Assembly (NCBI GenBank): GCA_902489225.1
Contig: CABTZA010000130.1
Span: 1-5,278 of the forward strand
Direction of reading: 5' to 3'
DNA: 5,278 bases
From: an uncultured Collinsella sp.
Lineage (GTDB): Bacteria; Actinomycetota; Coriobacteriia; Coriobacteriales; Coriobacteriaceae
In this document: in pieces, positions 1 through 5,139 of the stretch
Layout of the letters: the number at the start of each line of letters is the position of its first letter
Numbering within the stretch: the first letter of the stretch is position 1
The notes under the pieces: model-generated
Seen by the model: the letters and a program-made list of their open reading frames with translations, nothing else
What the model was told of the DNA's origin: nothing
The model's database searches: none
Position numbers and translations under genes: made by a program

Positions 1-277
1 GCATAAAGTCCGAGCCCGAAAAACGGTTCGAGGGCCTGCTCGACCTATCGTGCGTTTGAGCCGACGAGCGCTGAGCATGCGACGAACGTGCCGGGCGCAC
101 TGGTCCATCTGTCGAAGTATTCACTTGAGCATTGGGGCGCGAGGTACTTGTCGGGCGCTGTATGGAGCGGTCGGCGCCGGCGTAGGCGGACCCACCGAGC
201 TGCACCGTGCGCGCACGGCGAGGCGACGGCTCACGCGAACCGGCGGAATAGTACCTGTTGTCGTAAATCTGATCCAT
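1..277 (-). CDS. Unrecognised protein, N-terminal part only (Ser/Arg/Pro-rich)
   Basis: I do not recognise this gene. From the ATG at 277 the minus strand stays open for 92 codons and leaves the window at base 2. An AAGG Shine-Dalgarno core lies 5 nt upstream of the ATG, and no other ATG, GTG or TTG in this frame lies between it and the upstream promoter candidate. The product begins MDQIYDNRYYSAGSREPSPR and is then low in complexity: about 17 Ser, 14 Arg, many Pro, Thr, Gln and Ala, no Lys and no Cys, with three RSS tripeptides near residues 65-80. It has no hydrophobic stretch and no signal peptide, so the visible part is probably a disordered, strongly basic cytoplasmic tail. Such tails often precede a transmembrane segment in actinobacterial envelope proteins (LCP-type proteins, kinases, proteases); that is inference. 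The frame is supported by mostly G/C third positions. The body of the protein lies outside the window. Confidence 0.72.
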   Translation of the reverse strand, partial: MDQIYDNRYYSAGSREPSPRRARTVQLGGSAYAGADRSIQRPTSTSRPNAQVNTSTDGPVRPARSSHAQRSSAQTHDRSSRPSNRFSGSDFM

Positions 278-320
278 GTGCGCCTTGTGCGGTTGAGGTT
301 TGTTTGCGCTAAGTATTCTA

Positions 321-329
321 GTTATAGCA
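321..329 (-). promoter_or_regulatory. Probable extended -10 promoter for the left-edge gene
   Basis: On the minus strand TGCTATAAC reads as a TGn extended -10 with a 5/6 match to TATAAT. A second -10-like hexamer, TAGAAT, follows directly. No good -35 box is found at the usual distance, which is tolerated by extended -10 promoters. Transcription would begin near 314 and give a leader of about 37 nt before the ATG at 277. It lies downstream of the eno terminator, so the left-edge gene is probably transcribed separately from eno. Confidence 0.5.
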
Positions 330-368
330 CGAGCGCGCGCACCACCTTCGACAGCCTTTGCTCGACAT

Positions 369-400
369 AAAAAAGGCGCTGAGCCATATGGCCCAGCGCC
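369..400 (-). terminator. Rho-independent terminator of eno
   Basis: Read on the minus strand, GGCGCTGGGCC pairs with GGCTCAGCGCC across an ATAT loop, giving an 11-bp stem with a single G-U pair (375-400). Six T residues follow immediately (374-369). It lies about 65 nt after the eno stop codon and is a canonical intrinsic terminator. The plus strand lacks a T-run on the other side, so it should act in the eno direction only. Confidence 0.93.
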
Positions 401-464
401 CAATGGCGGCCATCAGAAGTGGAACGGAGCCGAGTCAACCCCGCTCCCCGCGCGCACCACTTGT

Positions 465-1754
465 TTAGCGAATGTTGTAAAACGCGGCCTTGCCGGCATA
501 GCGCGCGCTGCCCTCGAGCTCGTCCTCGATGCGGATGAGCTGGTTGTACTTGGCGATGCGGTCGCTGCGGCACGGGGCGCCCGACTTGATCTGACCGGCG
601 TTGACGCCCACGACCAGGTCGGCGATCGTGGAGTCCTCGGTCTCGCCGGAGCGGTGGCTCACGATGCAGGCGTAACCGGCCTCCTTGGCGGTCTCGATGG
701 CCTCGAGCGACTCGGTGAGCGTGCCGATCTGGTTGACCTTGACCAGGATCGCGTTGGCGGCACCCAGCTCGATGCCCTTCTTGAGGCGCTCGGTGTTAGT
801 GACGAACAGGTCGTCGCCTACGAGCTGCACCTTGTTGCCAATGCGGCGGGTAAGCTCGACCCAGCCGCCCCAGTCCTCCTCGGCCATGCCGTCCTCGATG
901 GAGATGATGGGATAGGTGTCGACGAGCTTCTCCCAGTAATCGACCATCTGAGCGCTCGTATACTCAACGCCCTCGCCCTTGAGCTCGTACATGCCGGTCT
1001 CGGCGTTGTAGAACTCGGTCGAGGCCGGGTCCATGGCGTACATGAAGTCGACGCCGGGCTTAAAGCCGGCCTTCTCCACGGCCTTGGTGATGTACTCGAA
1101 CGGCTCGGCATTGGTCTTAAGGTTGGGGGCAAAGCCGCCCTCGTCGCCCACGCCGCCGCCCAGGCCGGCCTCGTGCAGCACGCCCTTGAGGGTATGGTAG
1201 ACCTCGGCGCACCAACGCAGGCCCTCGGCAAAGCTCGGGGCGCCCACCGGCATGATCATGAACTCCTGGAAGTCAACGTTATTGTCGGCATGCACGCCGC
1301 CGTTGAGGATATTCATCATAGGTGTGGGCAGCAGGTGGGCGTTGACGCCGCCCAGGTACTGGTACAGCGACAGGCCCGACGACTCGGCAGCGGCGCGGGC
1401 AACGGCCAGCGACACGCCCAGGATGGCGTTGGCACCGAGCTTGGTCTTGTTGGGGGTACCGTCCGCGGCAATCAGCGCGGCATCGACGGCGCGCTGGTCG
1501 AAGGCATCGAGGCCCACGACGGCGTTAGCACACTCGTTGTTGACATGCTCGACGGCCTGCGAAACGCCCTTGCCCAGGTAGCGGTCCTTGTCGCCATCGC
1601 GCAGCTCGCAGGCTTCAAAGGCGCCGGTCGAAGCACCCGAAGGCACCATTGCGCGGCCAAAGCTGCCGTCCTCGAGCACGACCTCGACCTCGACGGTGGG
1701 ATTGCCGCGGCTGTCGAGCACCTCGCGACCGTAGACGTCCAAAATATCGCTCAT
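465..1754 (-). CDS. eno: Enolase (phosphopyruvate hydratase, EC 4.2.1.11)
   Basis: Enolase converts 2-phosphoglycerate to phosphoenolpyruvate in glycolysis and the reverse in gluconeogenesis; it is a cytosolic Mg-dependent enzyme. The product has 429 residues, the usual bacterial length, and is complete. The N-terminal domain contains REVLDSRGNPTVEVEV (10-25) and the mobile loop SGAST (39-43). The barrel domain carries the His of GGVHADNN (H155), FQEF (E164), the catalytic acid in GDEGG (E205), metal ligands D242 (MDPAS), E287 (SIEDG) and D314 (GDDLF), the catalytic base K339 in the family signature LVKVNQIGTLTE, and HRSGETED (367-374) followed by K390. All key residues are present. The start is the ATG at 1754, preceded by GAGGGAG about 5 nt upstream. 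The gene appears monocistronic: a terminator precedes it in the upstream unit, and its own terminator follows. Confidence 0.99.
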   Translation of the reverse strand: MSDILDVYGREVLDSRGNPTVEVEVVLEDGSFGRAMVPSGASTGAFEACELRDGDKDRYLGKGVSQAVEHVNNECANAVVGLDAFDQRAVDAALIAADGTPNKTKLGANAILGVSLAVARAAAESSGLSLYQYLGGVNAHLLPTPMMNILNGGVHADNNVDFQEFMIMPVGAPSFAEGLRWCAEVYHTLKGVLHEAGLGGGVGDEGGFAPNLKTNAEPFEYITKAVEKAGFKPGVDFMYAMDPASTEFYNAETGMYELKGEGVEYTSAQMVDYWEKLVDTYPIISIEDGMAEEDWGGWVELTRRIGNKVQLVGDDLFVTNTERLKKGIELGAANAILVKVNQIGTLTESLEAIETAKEAGYACIVSHRSGETEDSTIADLVVGVNAGQIKSGAPCRSDRIAKYNQLIRIEDELEGSARYAGKAAFYNIR

Positions 1755-1807
1755 GTTGTCTCCCTCTCACTTGGAAACGTAGTGGATGCAAGCGACCGGC
1801 TGACCGT

Positions 1808-1820
1808 GCACCGTCGGTGC
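1808..1820 (-). other. GC-rich hairpin in the eno leader
   Basis: GCACCGACGGTGC on the minus strand is a perfect 6-bp inverted repeat around one base (in RNA, a 5-bp stem with a 3-nt loop). It lies 54 nt upstream of the eno start, and would be inside the leader if transcription begins near 1845. It has no T-run, so it is not a terminator. A role in mRNA stability or translation is possible but not shown. Confidence 0.35.
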
Positions 1821-1827
1821 GCCTCCG

Positions 1828-1872
1828 TAAGTTAGCCATGTCGCACTTTTTGCATTATGCCCTAAGTTAGCC
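1828..1872. repeat. 10-bp direct repeat pair upstream of eno
   Basis: The sequence TAAGTTAGCC occurs twice in the same orientation, at 1828-1837 and 1863-1872, 35 bp start to start. The match ends exactly at 10 bp on both sides. The copies bracket the -10-like hexamer CATAAT (minus strand, 1859-1854). The placement is what a pair of regulator-binding half-sites around a promoter would look like, but no known operator is recognised and chance is not excluded. Confidence 0.4.
1854..1859 (-). promoter_or_regulatory. Possible -10 box of the eno promoter
   Basis: CATAAT on the minus strand matches TATAAT at 5 of 6 positions and sits in the palindrome GCATAATGC. No convincing -35 hexamer lies 16-18 nt upstream, so the assignment rests on the -10 alone. 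Transcription would start near 1845, with a leader of roughly 90 nt. A promoter must lie somewhere in 1755-1893 if the mazG terminator works efficiently. Confidence 0.3.
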
Positions 1873-1893
1873 GGGGGATACACTTGTTTTTCG

Positions 1894-1939
1894 AAAAATT
1901 TAGCGGGAACGATGAGGCGTGTCAGCCCGTCGTTCCCGC
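1894..1939 (-). terminator. Intrinsic terminator of the larC2-yfcE-mazG unit
   Basis: On the minus strand GCGGGAACGA (1939-1930) pairs perfectly with TCGTTCCCGC (1912-1903) around a 17-nt loop. TAAATTTTT follows, and further on a second T/A-rich palindrome TTTTTCGAAAAA (1887-1898). The stem begins 4 nt after the mazG stop codon. The T-tract is interrupted by three A residues at its start, so efficiency may be moderate, but the position and the perfect stem make the call strong. Confidence 0.85.
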
Positions 1940-1943
1940 AGTC

Positions 1944-2804
1944 TTACTCCTCCGCCTTTGCGGCATCCCACAGGTCGTTGAGGCCGTGGGTCGAAAGCTC
2001 GGCAAGATCCACGTGAGCATCGGCCGCCATCTGCTCCATCGCGGCCCAGCGACGGCGGAACTTTGCCGTGCTGGCACGAAGGGCGCTCTCGGCGTCAATG
2101 CCCTCCTTGCGCGCGACGTTGACCAAAGCAAAGAGCAGGTCGCCAAACTCCATTTCGCGCTCGGGCGAGCCAGGGGCCTCGGCCTCAAACTCGGCACGCT
2201 CCTCGGCAACCTCGTCCCACACATCCTGGACCGTCTCCCACTCAAAGCCCACGGCAGCCGCCTTGCGCGACACCTTCTGAGCCTGCATCAGCGCCGGCAG
2301 ATGCGTGGGCACGCCGTCGAGCAGGCCCTCGGGCGCAGCCTCGCCTGCCGCCACGGCCTTGTCCTTGGCAGCCCTCTCGGCAAGCTTAACCTCGTCCCAA
2401 ATCTTGAGTACCTCGTCGGAACTGTCGGCATCCACATCGCCAAACACGTGCGGATGACGGCGAATGAGTTTGGCGTCGATATCGCGCGCCACGTCGGCCA
2501 GCGTAAACTCGCCGGCATCCGCCGCGATCTGCGCATGCAGCACGACCTGCATGAGCACGTCGCCCAGCTCCTCGCGTAGGTGAACCGCGTCGTCCGCCTC
2601 GATGCAGTCGAGTGCCTCGTAGGCCTCCTCGATCATGTTCTTGCCGATGCTGCGGTGTGTCTGTTCGCGGTCCCACGGGCAGCCATCGGGCTGACGCAGA
2701 CGCCAGATGGTCTGCACCAGATGCTGCAGCTCGGCCGACGCGTCTATCAGCGTGGACAGATCGCGCGAGCCCTCGGCATTTTGCTGAGCCATATGCTGCG
2801 CCAT
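1944..2804 (-). CDS. mazG: Nucleoside triphosphate pyrophosphohydrolase MazG
   Basis: MazG hydrolyses nucleoside triphosphates to monophosphate and pyrophosphate and is thought to clear aberrant nucleotides; in E. coli it also affects ppGpp levels. The product has 286 residues with the two tandem MazG domains of the E. coli type. The N-terminal domain starts near residue 25 and shows the hallmark LRQPDGCPWDREQTHRSI (36-53), the metal-binding EEAYE (59-63) and EELGD (78-82), then IRRHPHVFGD (114-123). The C-terminal domain has KVSRKAAAVGFEW (177-189), EVAEERAEFEAE (198-209) and EMEFGDLLFALVNVAR (217-232). About 25 residues between the domains are Ala/Glu/Lys-rich. I chose the ATG at 2804 because GGAGGA lies 7 nt upstream; a second ATG four codons later is less well placed. 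The gene begins 2 nt after the yfcE stop, so translation is probably coupled. Confidence 0.95.
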   Translation of the reverse strand: MAQHMAQQNAEGSRDLSTLIDASAELQHLVQTIWRLRQPDGCPWDREQTHRSIGKNMIEEAYEALDCIEADDAVHLREELGDVLMQVVLHAQIAADAGEFTLADVARDIDAKLIRRHPHVFGDVDADSSDEVLKIWDEVKLAERAAKDKAVAAGEAAPEGLLDGVPTHLPALMQAQKVSRKAAAVGFEWETVQDVWDEVAEERAEFEAEAPGSPEREMEFGDLLFALVNVARKEGIDAESALRASTAKFRRRWAAMEQMAADAHVDLAELSTHGLNDLWDAAKAEE

Positions 2805-2806
2805 GG

Positions 2807-3355
2807 TTATTCCTCCTCCAGGATCACGTGGCGGAACGCACCGCCCTCGTAGATGCCGTAGCTGTGCGTGCCGTCCTTGGGAATGCTCACACTGCCGGGG
2901 TTGAAGAGCCACAGGCCCGGGTGCGCGGCACTTTCCTCGTTGACCTTGATGTGCGTATGACCGTAGACGAGCGCGGAGCCCTCGGGCAGCGCGGGCGCGT
3001 GGTCGACGCTGTTGTGCATGCCGGCGCCAAAGACATGGCCGTGCGTCAGGAACAGCTCGCGGCCGGTCTCGTCGAACAGCGTAGCGTAGTCGGCCATGAC
3101 GGGAAAGTCGAGGACCATCTGGTCGACCTCGGCATCGCAGTTGCCGCGTACCGCGATGATGCGGTCGGCCAGGGCGTTGAGCAGCGGGATCACGCGCTTG
3201 GGGGCGTAATCGCGCGGCAGGTCGTTGCGCGGACCGTGATAGAGCAGGTCGCCCAGCAGCACGATGCGGTCGGGCTGCTCGGACTCGATGGCGGCAACCA
3301 GGCGCTCGGCCCAATATGCCGAGCCGTGGATGTCGGAGGCGATGAGGTATTTCAT
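2807..3355 (-). CDS. yfcE: YfcE-family metallophosphodiesterase
   Basis: This is a calcineurin-like metallophosphatase of the YfcE/MJ0936 family. E. coli YfcE is a Mn-dependent phosphodiesterase known from artificial substrates; its physiological substrate is not established. The product has 182 residues, close to E. coli YfcE. The metal-binding motifs are complete: SDIHGS (D8, H10), GDLLYHGPRN (D36, H40), GNCDAEVDQM (N72), THGHVFG (H105, H107) and GHTH (H133, H135), followed by FNPGSVSIPK (151-160). The strings GPRNDLP, RGNCDAEVDQM and NPGSVSIPK are typical of the YfcE subgroup. The start is the ATG at 3355, with AAAGGA 8 nt upstream; a longer TTG-started version overlapping the larC2 stop lacks a ribosome-binding site and would only add a Pro/His-rich tail. 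It is the middle gene of a minus-strand operon, 55 nt after the larC2-like gene and 2 nt before mazG. Confidence 0.93.
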   Translation of the reverse strand: MKYLIASDIHGSAYWAERLVAAIESEQPDRIVLLGDLLYHGPRNDLPRDYAPKRVIPLLNALADRIIAVRGNCDAEVDQMVLDFPVMADYATLFDETGRELFLTHGHVFGAGMHNSVDHAPALPEGSALVYGHTHIKVNEESAAHPGLWLFNPGSVSIPKDGTHSYGIYEGGAFRHVILEEE

Positions 3356-3410
3356 GGGGAGATCCTTTCGGTGAGGTTGATGGGGTGGGTGTGGCGCGTC
3401 GCCGACGGTG

Positions 3411-3896
3411 TCACTCAAATTGCAAAGCCGCGGCTTGCGCCGCCTGCATCACGCGCTGGAGCGGCACGTTATGCTCGCGAGCAAGGCGGGCGCAGTCCTC
3501 GTACTCGGGCGCTGCACGCTCGCTGCCGTCGGGCAGGGTGGCCACCTTGACGAACACCTCGCCCCATGGCGTCGTTACGCGCTCAAAGCGGCGTGGTAGG
3601 CAAACGCGCTCCATAACCTGGCGACGAATGCCGTTGGTCGTGGTTTCCAAGAAGATGATCGTCTGCAGGCGCTCGATATCCTCGTAGGTGCAGATTACCT
3701 GCAGCTGCCAGCCGGGGCGGCCTTTCTTACAATAGAGGGGCAGCCAGTGCACCTCGCGCGCACCCGCCTCGCGCAGGCGGTCGGCGGCGTAGGCGAGTAC
3801 CTCAGGCGACGCGTCGTCGATGTCGCATTCCAGCTTGACGATGGTTTCGGGCGCATCGGTCTCGCGGGACAGCGGGGATGTGCTATCGCATGGCAT
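3411..3896 (-). CDS. Stand-alone LarC C-terminal domain (LarC2-like, former DUF111)
   Basis: LarC inserts nickel into the nickel-pincer nucleotide cofactor of lactate racemase in a CTP-dependent reaction. This 161-residue product matches only the C-terminal part of LarC. Visible landmarks are KLECDIDDASPEVLAYAADR (21-40), corresponding to the ETNIDDMTPE region, then VHWLPLYCKKGRPGWQLQVIC (49-69), LETTTNGIRR (83-92), WGEVFVKVA (111-119) and PEYEDCARLAREHNVPLQRV (120-139), corresponding to PEYEDCKKIA..PL. The LarC1 part is missing, and nothing like it is encoded in the 300 bp upstream. In Lactiplantibacillus plantarum larC1 and larC2 are separate frames joined by ribosomal frameshifting; no such arrangement is seen here. 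The frame is open up to 4004, but I chose the ATG at 3896 because AAAGGAG lies 9 nt upstream, and the longer N-terminus is not LarC-like. First gene of the operon with yfcE and mazG. Cofactor synthesis or another role are both possible. Confidence 0.85.
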   Translation of the reverse strand: MPCDSTSPLSRETDAPETIVKLECDIDDASPEVLAYAADRLREAGAREVHWLPLYCKKGRPGWQLQVICTYEDIERLQTIIFLETTTNGIRRQVMERVCLPRRFERVTTPWGEVFVKVATLPDGSERAAPEYEDCARLAREHNVPLQRVMQAAQAAALQFE

Positions 3897-3932
3897 ACGG
3901 TCCGGCTCCTTTCCGCGCGGGCTCGTTTTGTT

Positions 3933-4007
3933 CATCCAAACGCTAGCACATCGGACGTGGCACAAGCGTGACTTTCGTCCGTCGCCGCCCTCGCCCCCAT
4001 CCAAACG
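3933..4007. repeat. 10-bp direct repeat in the larC2 upstream region
   Basis: CATCCAAACG occurs at 3933-3942 and again at 3998-4007, 65 bp apart in the same orientation. The second copy runs into the left arm of the long palindrome (4003-4067). The first copy lies about 40 nt upstream of the larC2-like start, in its probable leader or promoter. No classical promoter for larC2 is evident on the minus strand between 3897 and 4000. Confidence 0.4.
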
Positions 4008-4067
4008 TGTACGTCAGCCTCCAAACATGTCATTATTTGTCGGTTTTGGAGGCTGACGTACACGTTT
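4003..4067. repeat. Perfect 23-bp inverted repeat with 19-nt loop
   Basis: The left arm (4003-4025, containing CGTGTACGTCAGCCTCC) is exactly complementary to the right arm (4045-4067, containing GGAGGCTGACGTACACG); the loop is 4026-4044. The pairing stops abruptly at both ends. It lies between the divergent larC2-like and histidinol-phosphatase genes, roughly 107 bp and 129 bp from their starts. TTT followed by one more T ends the right arm, a short T-run, so an intrinsic terminator is possible, but no gene ends here. Alternatives are an interspersed palindromic (REP- or MITE-like) element, or a pair of inverted regulator-binding sites whose centres are 42 bp apart. The structure is certain from the sequence; the role is unknown. 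Confidence 0.9.
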
Positions 4068-4123
4068 TGAGAGCAAGCGAGGCCGCACCACGCGCCGCGC
4101 AACCTTTCCAATCGATTTCGATC

Positions 4124-4141
4124 CCCGGCGTGCCCGGCGTG
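4124..4141. repeat. 9-bp tandem duplication upstream of the PHP gene
   Basis: CCCGGCGTG is repeated twice without spacer (4124-4132 and 4133-4141). Just before it is the small inverted repeat ATCGATTTCGAT (4111-4122). Both lie upstream of the candidate -10 box at 4158. They may be replication slippage or regulatory half-sites; neither matches a known operator that I can name. Confidence 0.4.
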
Positions 4142-4157
4142 TTGAGAGCTGCGCCAT

Positions 4158-4163
4158 TACAAT
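4158..4163 (+). promoter_or_regulatory. Possible -10 box for the histidinol-phosphatase gene
   Basis: TACAAT matches the -10 consensus at 5 of 6 positions, and lies 32 nt upstream of the ATG. A TTGAGA hexamer (4142-4147) resembles a -35 box, but the spacer is only 10 nt, so it cannot serve this -10. No better -35 is seen at 16-18 nt. The expected transcript start near 4170 leaves a short leader with the Shine-Dalgarno AAAGGAG. Confidence 0.4.
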
Positions 4164-4195
4164 GAAGCGGATTCGCTTGACGCAAAGGAGCCGCT

Positions 4196-5107
4196 ATGCC
4201 CATGTGCCCGCTGGTCGATTGCCATACCCACACCTCGTTTTCGGACGGGCATGCCTCGTTTGAGGACAACGTCCGTGCCGCTGCTGCGGCCGGCTGCCGC
4301 GTCATGGTCTCGACCGACCATCTCACCCTGCCCGCCAGCATGGATGCTAACTGCGAGGTGCAGGTTACTGAGGGTGACCTCCCGGCGCATCGTCTGGCTT
4401 TTGAGGACGCTCGCAATCTTGCCGCTCAGATTGCGCCAGAACTCACCTTTATCTACGGTTTCGAATGCGATTGGTACGAGGGCTGCGAGCCTTTGGTTGA
4501 GCGCTGGTCCCAGGGCGCCGTCGTGCGCCTGGGCAGTGTGCACTGGATTGGCAACCCAGGCGATATCATGGCCGGTGCCGCGGGTACGGCGGGAACGGAG
4601 GACGTCGCTCGTCCCGATACGCCCGATTCGCGCTGCGGCTGGATCGACGATGACACCAACCTGCACGTTTGGGAAAACCTGGGGGTACGCGGCGTGTGGG
4701 AGCGCTATGTCGATGACTGGTGCCGCGCCTGCGAGAGCCCGCTCAACTTTGATGTGATGGCTCACCCCGACCTGGTCATGCGCTTTTCGAAGGAAGGCTT
4801 TGCGCCCGATTTTGACCCCGCACCGTTTTGGCAGCAGATGGCAGAGTGCGCGCACGATACGGGCCGCCGCGTTGAGGTCTCGACGGCCGCACCGCGCAAG
4901 GGCTTGGGCGACTACTACCCCGCAACCGGTCTTTTGCGCTGCTTTGCCCATGCCGAAGTGCCGATCACCTTTGGCTCGGACGCGCACCGCGCCTGCGATA
5001 TCTGCTGGAACATCCGCGAGGCCCAGGCGCACGCCTACGACTGCGGTTATCGAACCTTCGACATCCCCCACGCCACCGGCGAATGGGAATCCACGCCCCT
5101 CGCCTAA
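4196..5107 (+). CDS. hisJ: PHP-domain histidinol-phosphatase (HisJ/HisK type)
   Basis: PHP-type histidinol-phosphatases dephosphorylate L-histidinol phosphate, the penultimate stage of histidine synthesis, using a trinuclear metal site. The 303-residue product shows the full ligand set: DCHTHTSFSDG (H10, H12, D17), STDH (D41, H42), GFECDW (E90), GSVHWIGN (H116), FDVMAHPDLVMRF (H190) and FGSDAH (D262, H264). The combination GSVHW, HPDLVMRF, RVEVSTAAPRKGLGDYYP and ITFGSDAH is closer to histidinol-phosphatases than to DNA-polymerase PHP domains or YcdX-type phosphatases. Residues 120-155 form a Gly/Ala/Asp-rich insertion that I do not recognise. The ATG at 4196 is chosen because AAAGGAG lies 5 nt upstream; ATG at 4202 is possible. 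The neighbouring hisE supports a histidine role. Substrate assignment within the PHP family remains inferential, since related proteins act on other phosphoesters. Confidence 0.86.
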   Translation: MPMCPLVDCHTHTSFSDGHASFEDNVRAAAAAGCRVMVSTDHLTLPASMDANCEVQVTEGDLPAHRLAFEDARNLAAQIAPELTFIYGFECDWYEGCEPLVERWSQGAVVRLGSVHWIGNPGDIMAGAAGTAGTEDVARPDTPDSRCGWIDDDTNLHVWENLGVRGVWERYVDDWCRACESPLNFDVMAHPDLVMRFSKEGFAPDFDPAPFWQQMAECAHDTGRRVEVSTAAPRKGLGDYYPATGLLRCFAHAEVPITFGSDAHRACDICWNIREAQAHAYDCGYRTFDIPHATGEWESTPLA

Positions 5108-5139
5108 CTAGTCGTTTAAGAACGTCCCCAATGACTAGT
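5107..5139. repeat. Inverted repeat spanning two convergent stop codons
   Basis: ACTAGTCGTT (5107-5116) pairs with AATGACTAGT (5130-5139), nine Watson-Crick pairs and one G-U (on the plus-strand RNA), around a 13-nt loop. The repeat includes the last base of the PHP-gene stop and the complete hisE stop (TAG, 5137-5135). Neither side has a T-run, so it is not a classical intrinsic terminator, although it could act as a bidirectional end or an mRNA 3'-end block. On the minus strand the loop side contains GGGGACGTTC, a GGGGAC-type core like those seen in some REP-like intergenic repeats; that resemblance is recollection, not a search. Confidence 0.6.

Noticed and set aside
3..59. A short plus-strand frame ending at the TGA at 57-59 that could be the 3' end of a gene entering from the left
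   Set aside because: Only 18 codons are visible, and they overlap the minus-strand frame of 92 codons that has a start, a Shine-Dalgarno core and a promoter. Both cannot easily be genes, and the longer is better supported.
205..218. 14-bp palindrome CCGTGCGCGCACGG
   Set aside because: It lies inside the left-edge coding frame and is explained by Arg/Ala codons in GC-rich DNA; no T-run follows.
50..370. Plus-strand frames at 50-370 and 88-312
   Set aside because: Arg/Thr/His-rich translations without ribosome-binding sites, antisense to the better-supported minus-strand gene.
1..464. Possible structured RNA gene (RNase P RNA, tmRNA or 6S) in the left region
   Set aside because: None of the conserved core sequences of these RNAs is seen on either strand, and the region is accounted for by a coding frame, a promoter and a terminator.
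300..1835. A 511-codon plus-strand open frame covering the whole of eno in antisense
   Set aside because: Its product is a repetitive Leu/Val/Ala/Gly/His-rich sequence that mirrors the enolase codons, with no domain and no proper ribosome-binding site. Long antisense frames are expected in GC-rich genes.
3356..3418. Longer yfcE starting at a TTG (3418) that overlaps the larC2 stop
   Set aside because: No Shine-Dalgarno at suitable distance, and the extra residues are Pro/His-rich and absent from YfcE proteins; the ATG at 3355 has AAAGGA and begins directly with the conserved strand.
1884..3550. Long plus-strand frames (1884-2579 and 2612-3550) opposite mazG and yfcE
   Set aside because: They are antisense shadows of two well-identified genes with intact motifs; their products show no family features.
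3897..4004. N-terminal extension of the larC2-like frame up to 4004
   Set aside because: The extra 36 residues are not LarC1-like, and the strong AAAGGAG ribosome-binding site lies inside them, 9 nt before the ATG at 3896.
4142..4163. TTGAGA and TACAAT as a complete -35/-10 promoter
   Set aside because: The spacer is only 10 nt, too short for a sigma-70 type promoter; only the -10 was kept as a candidate.
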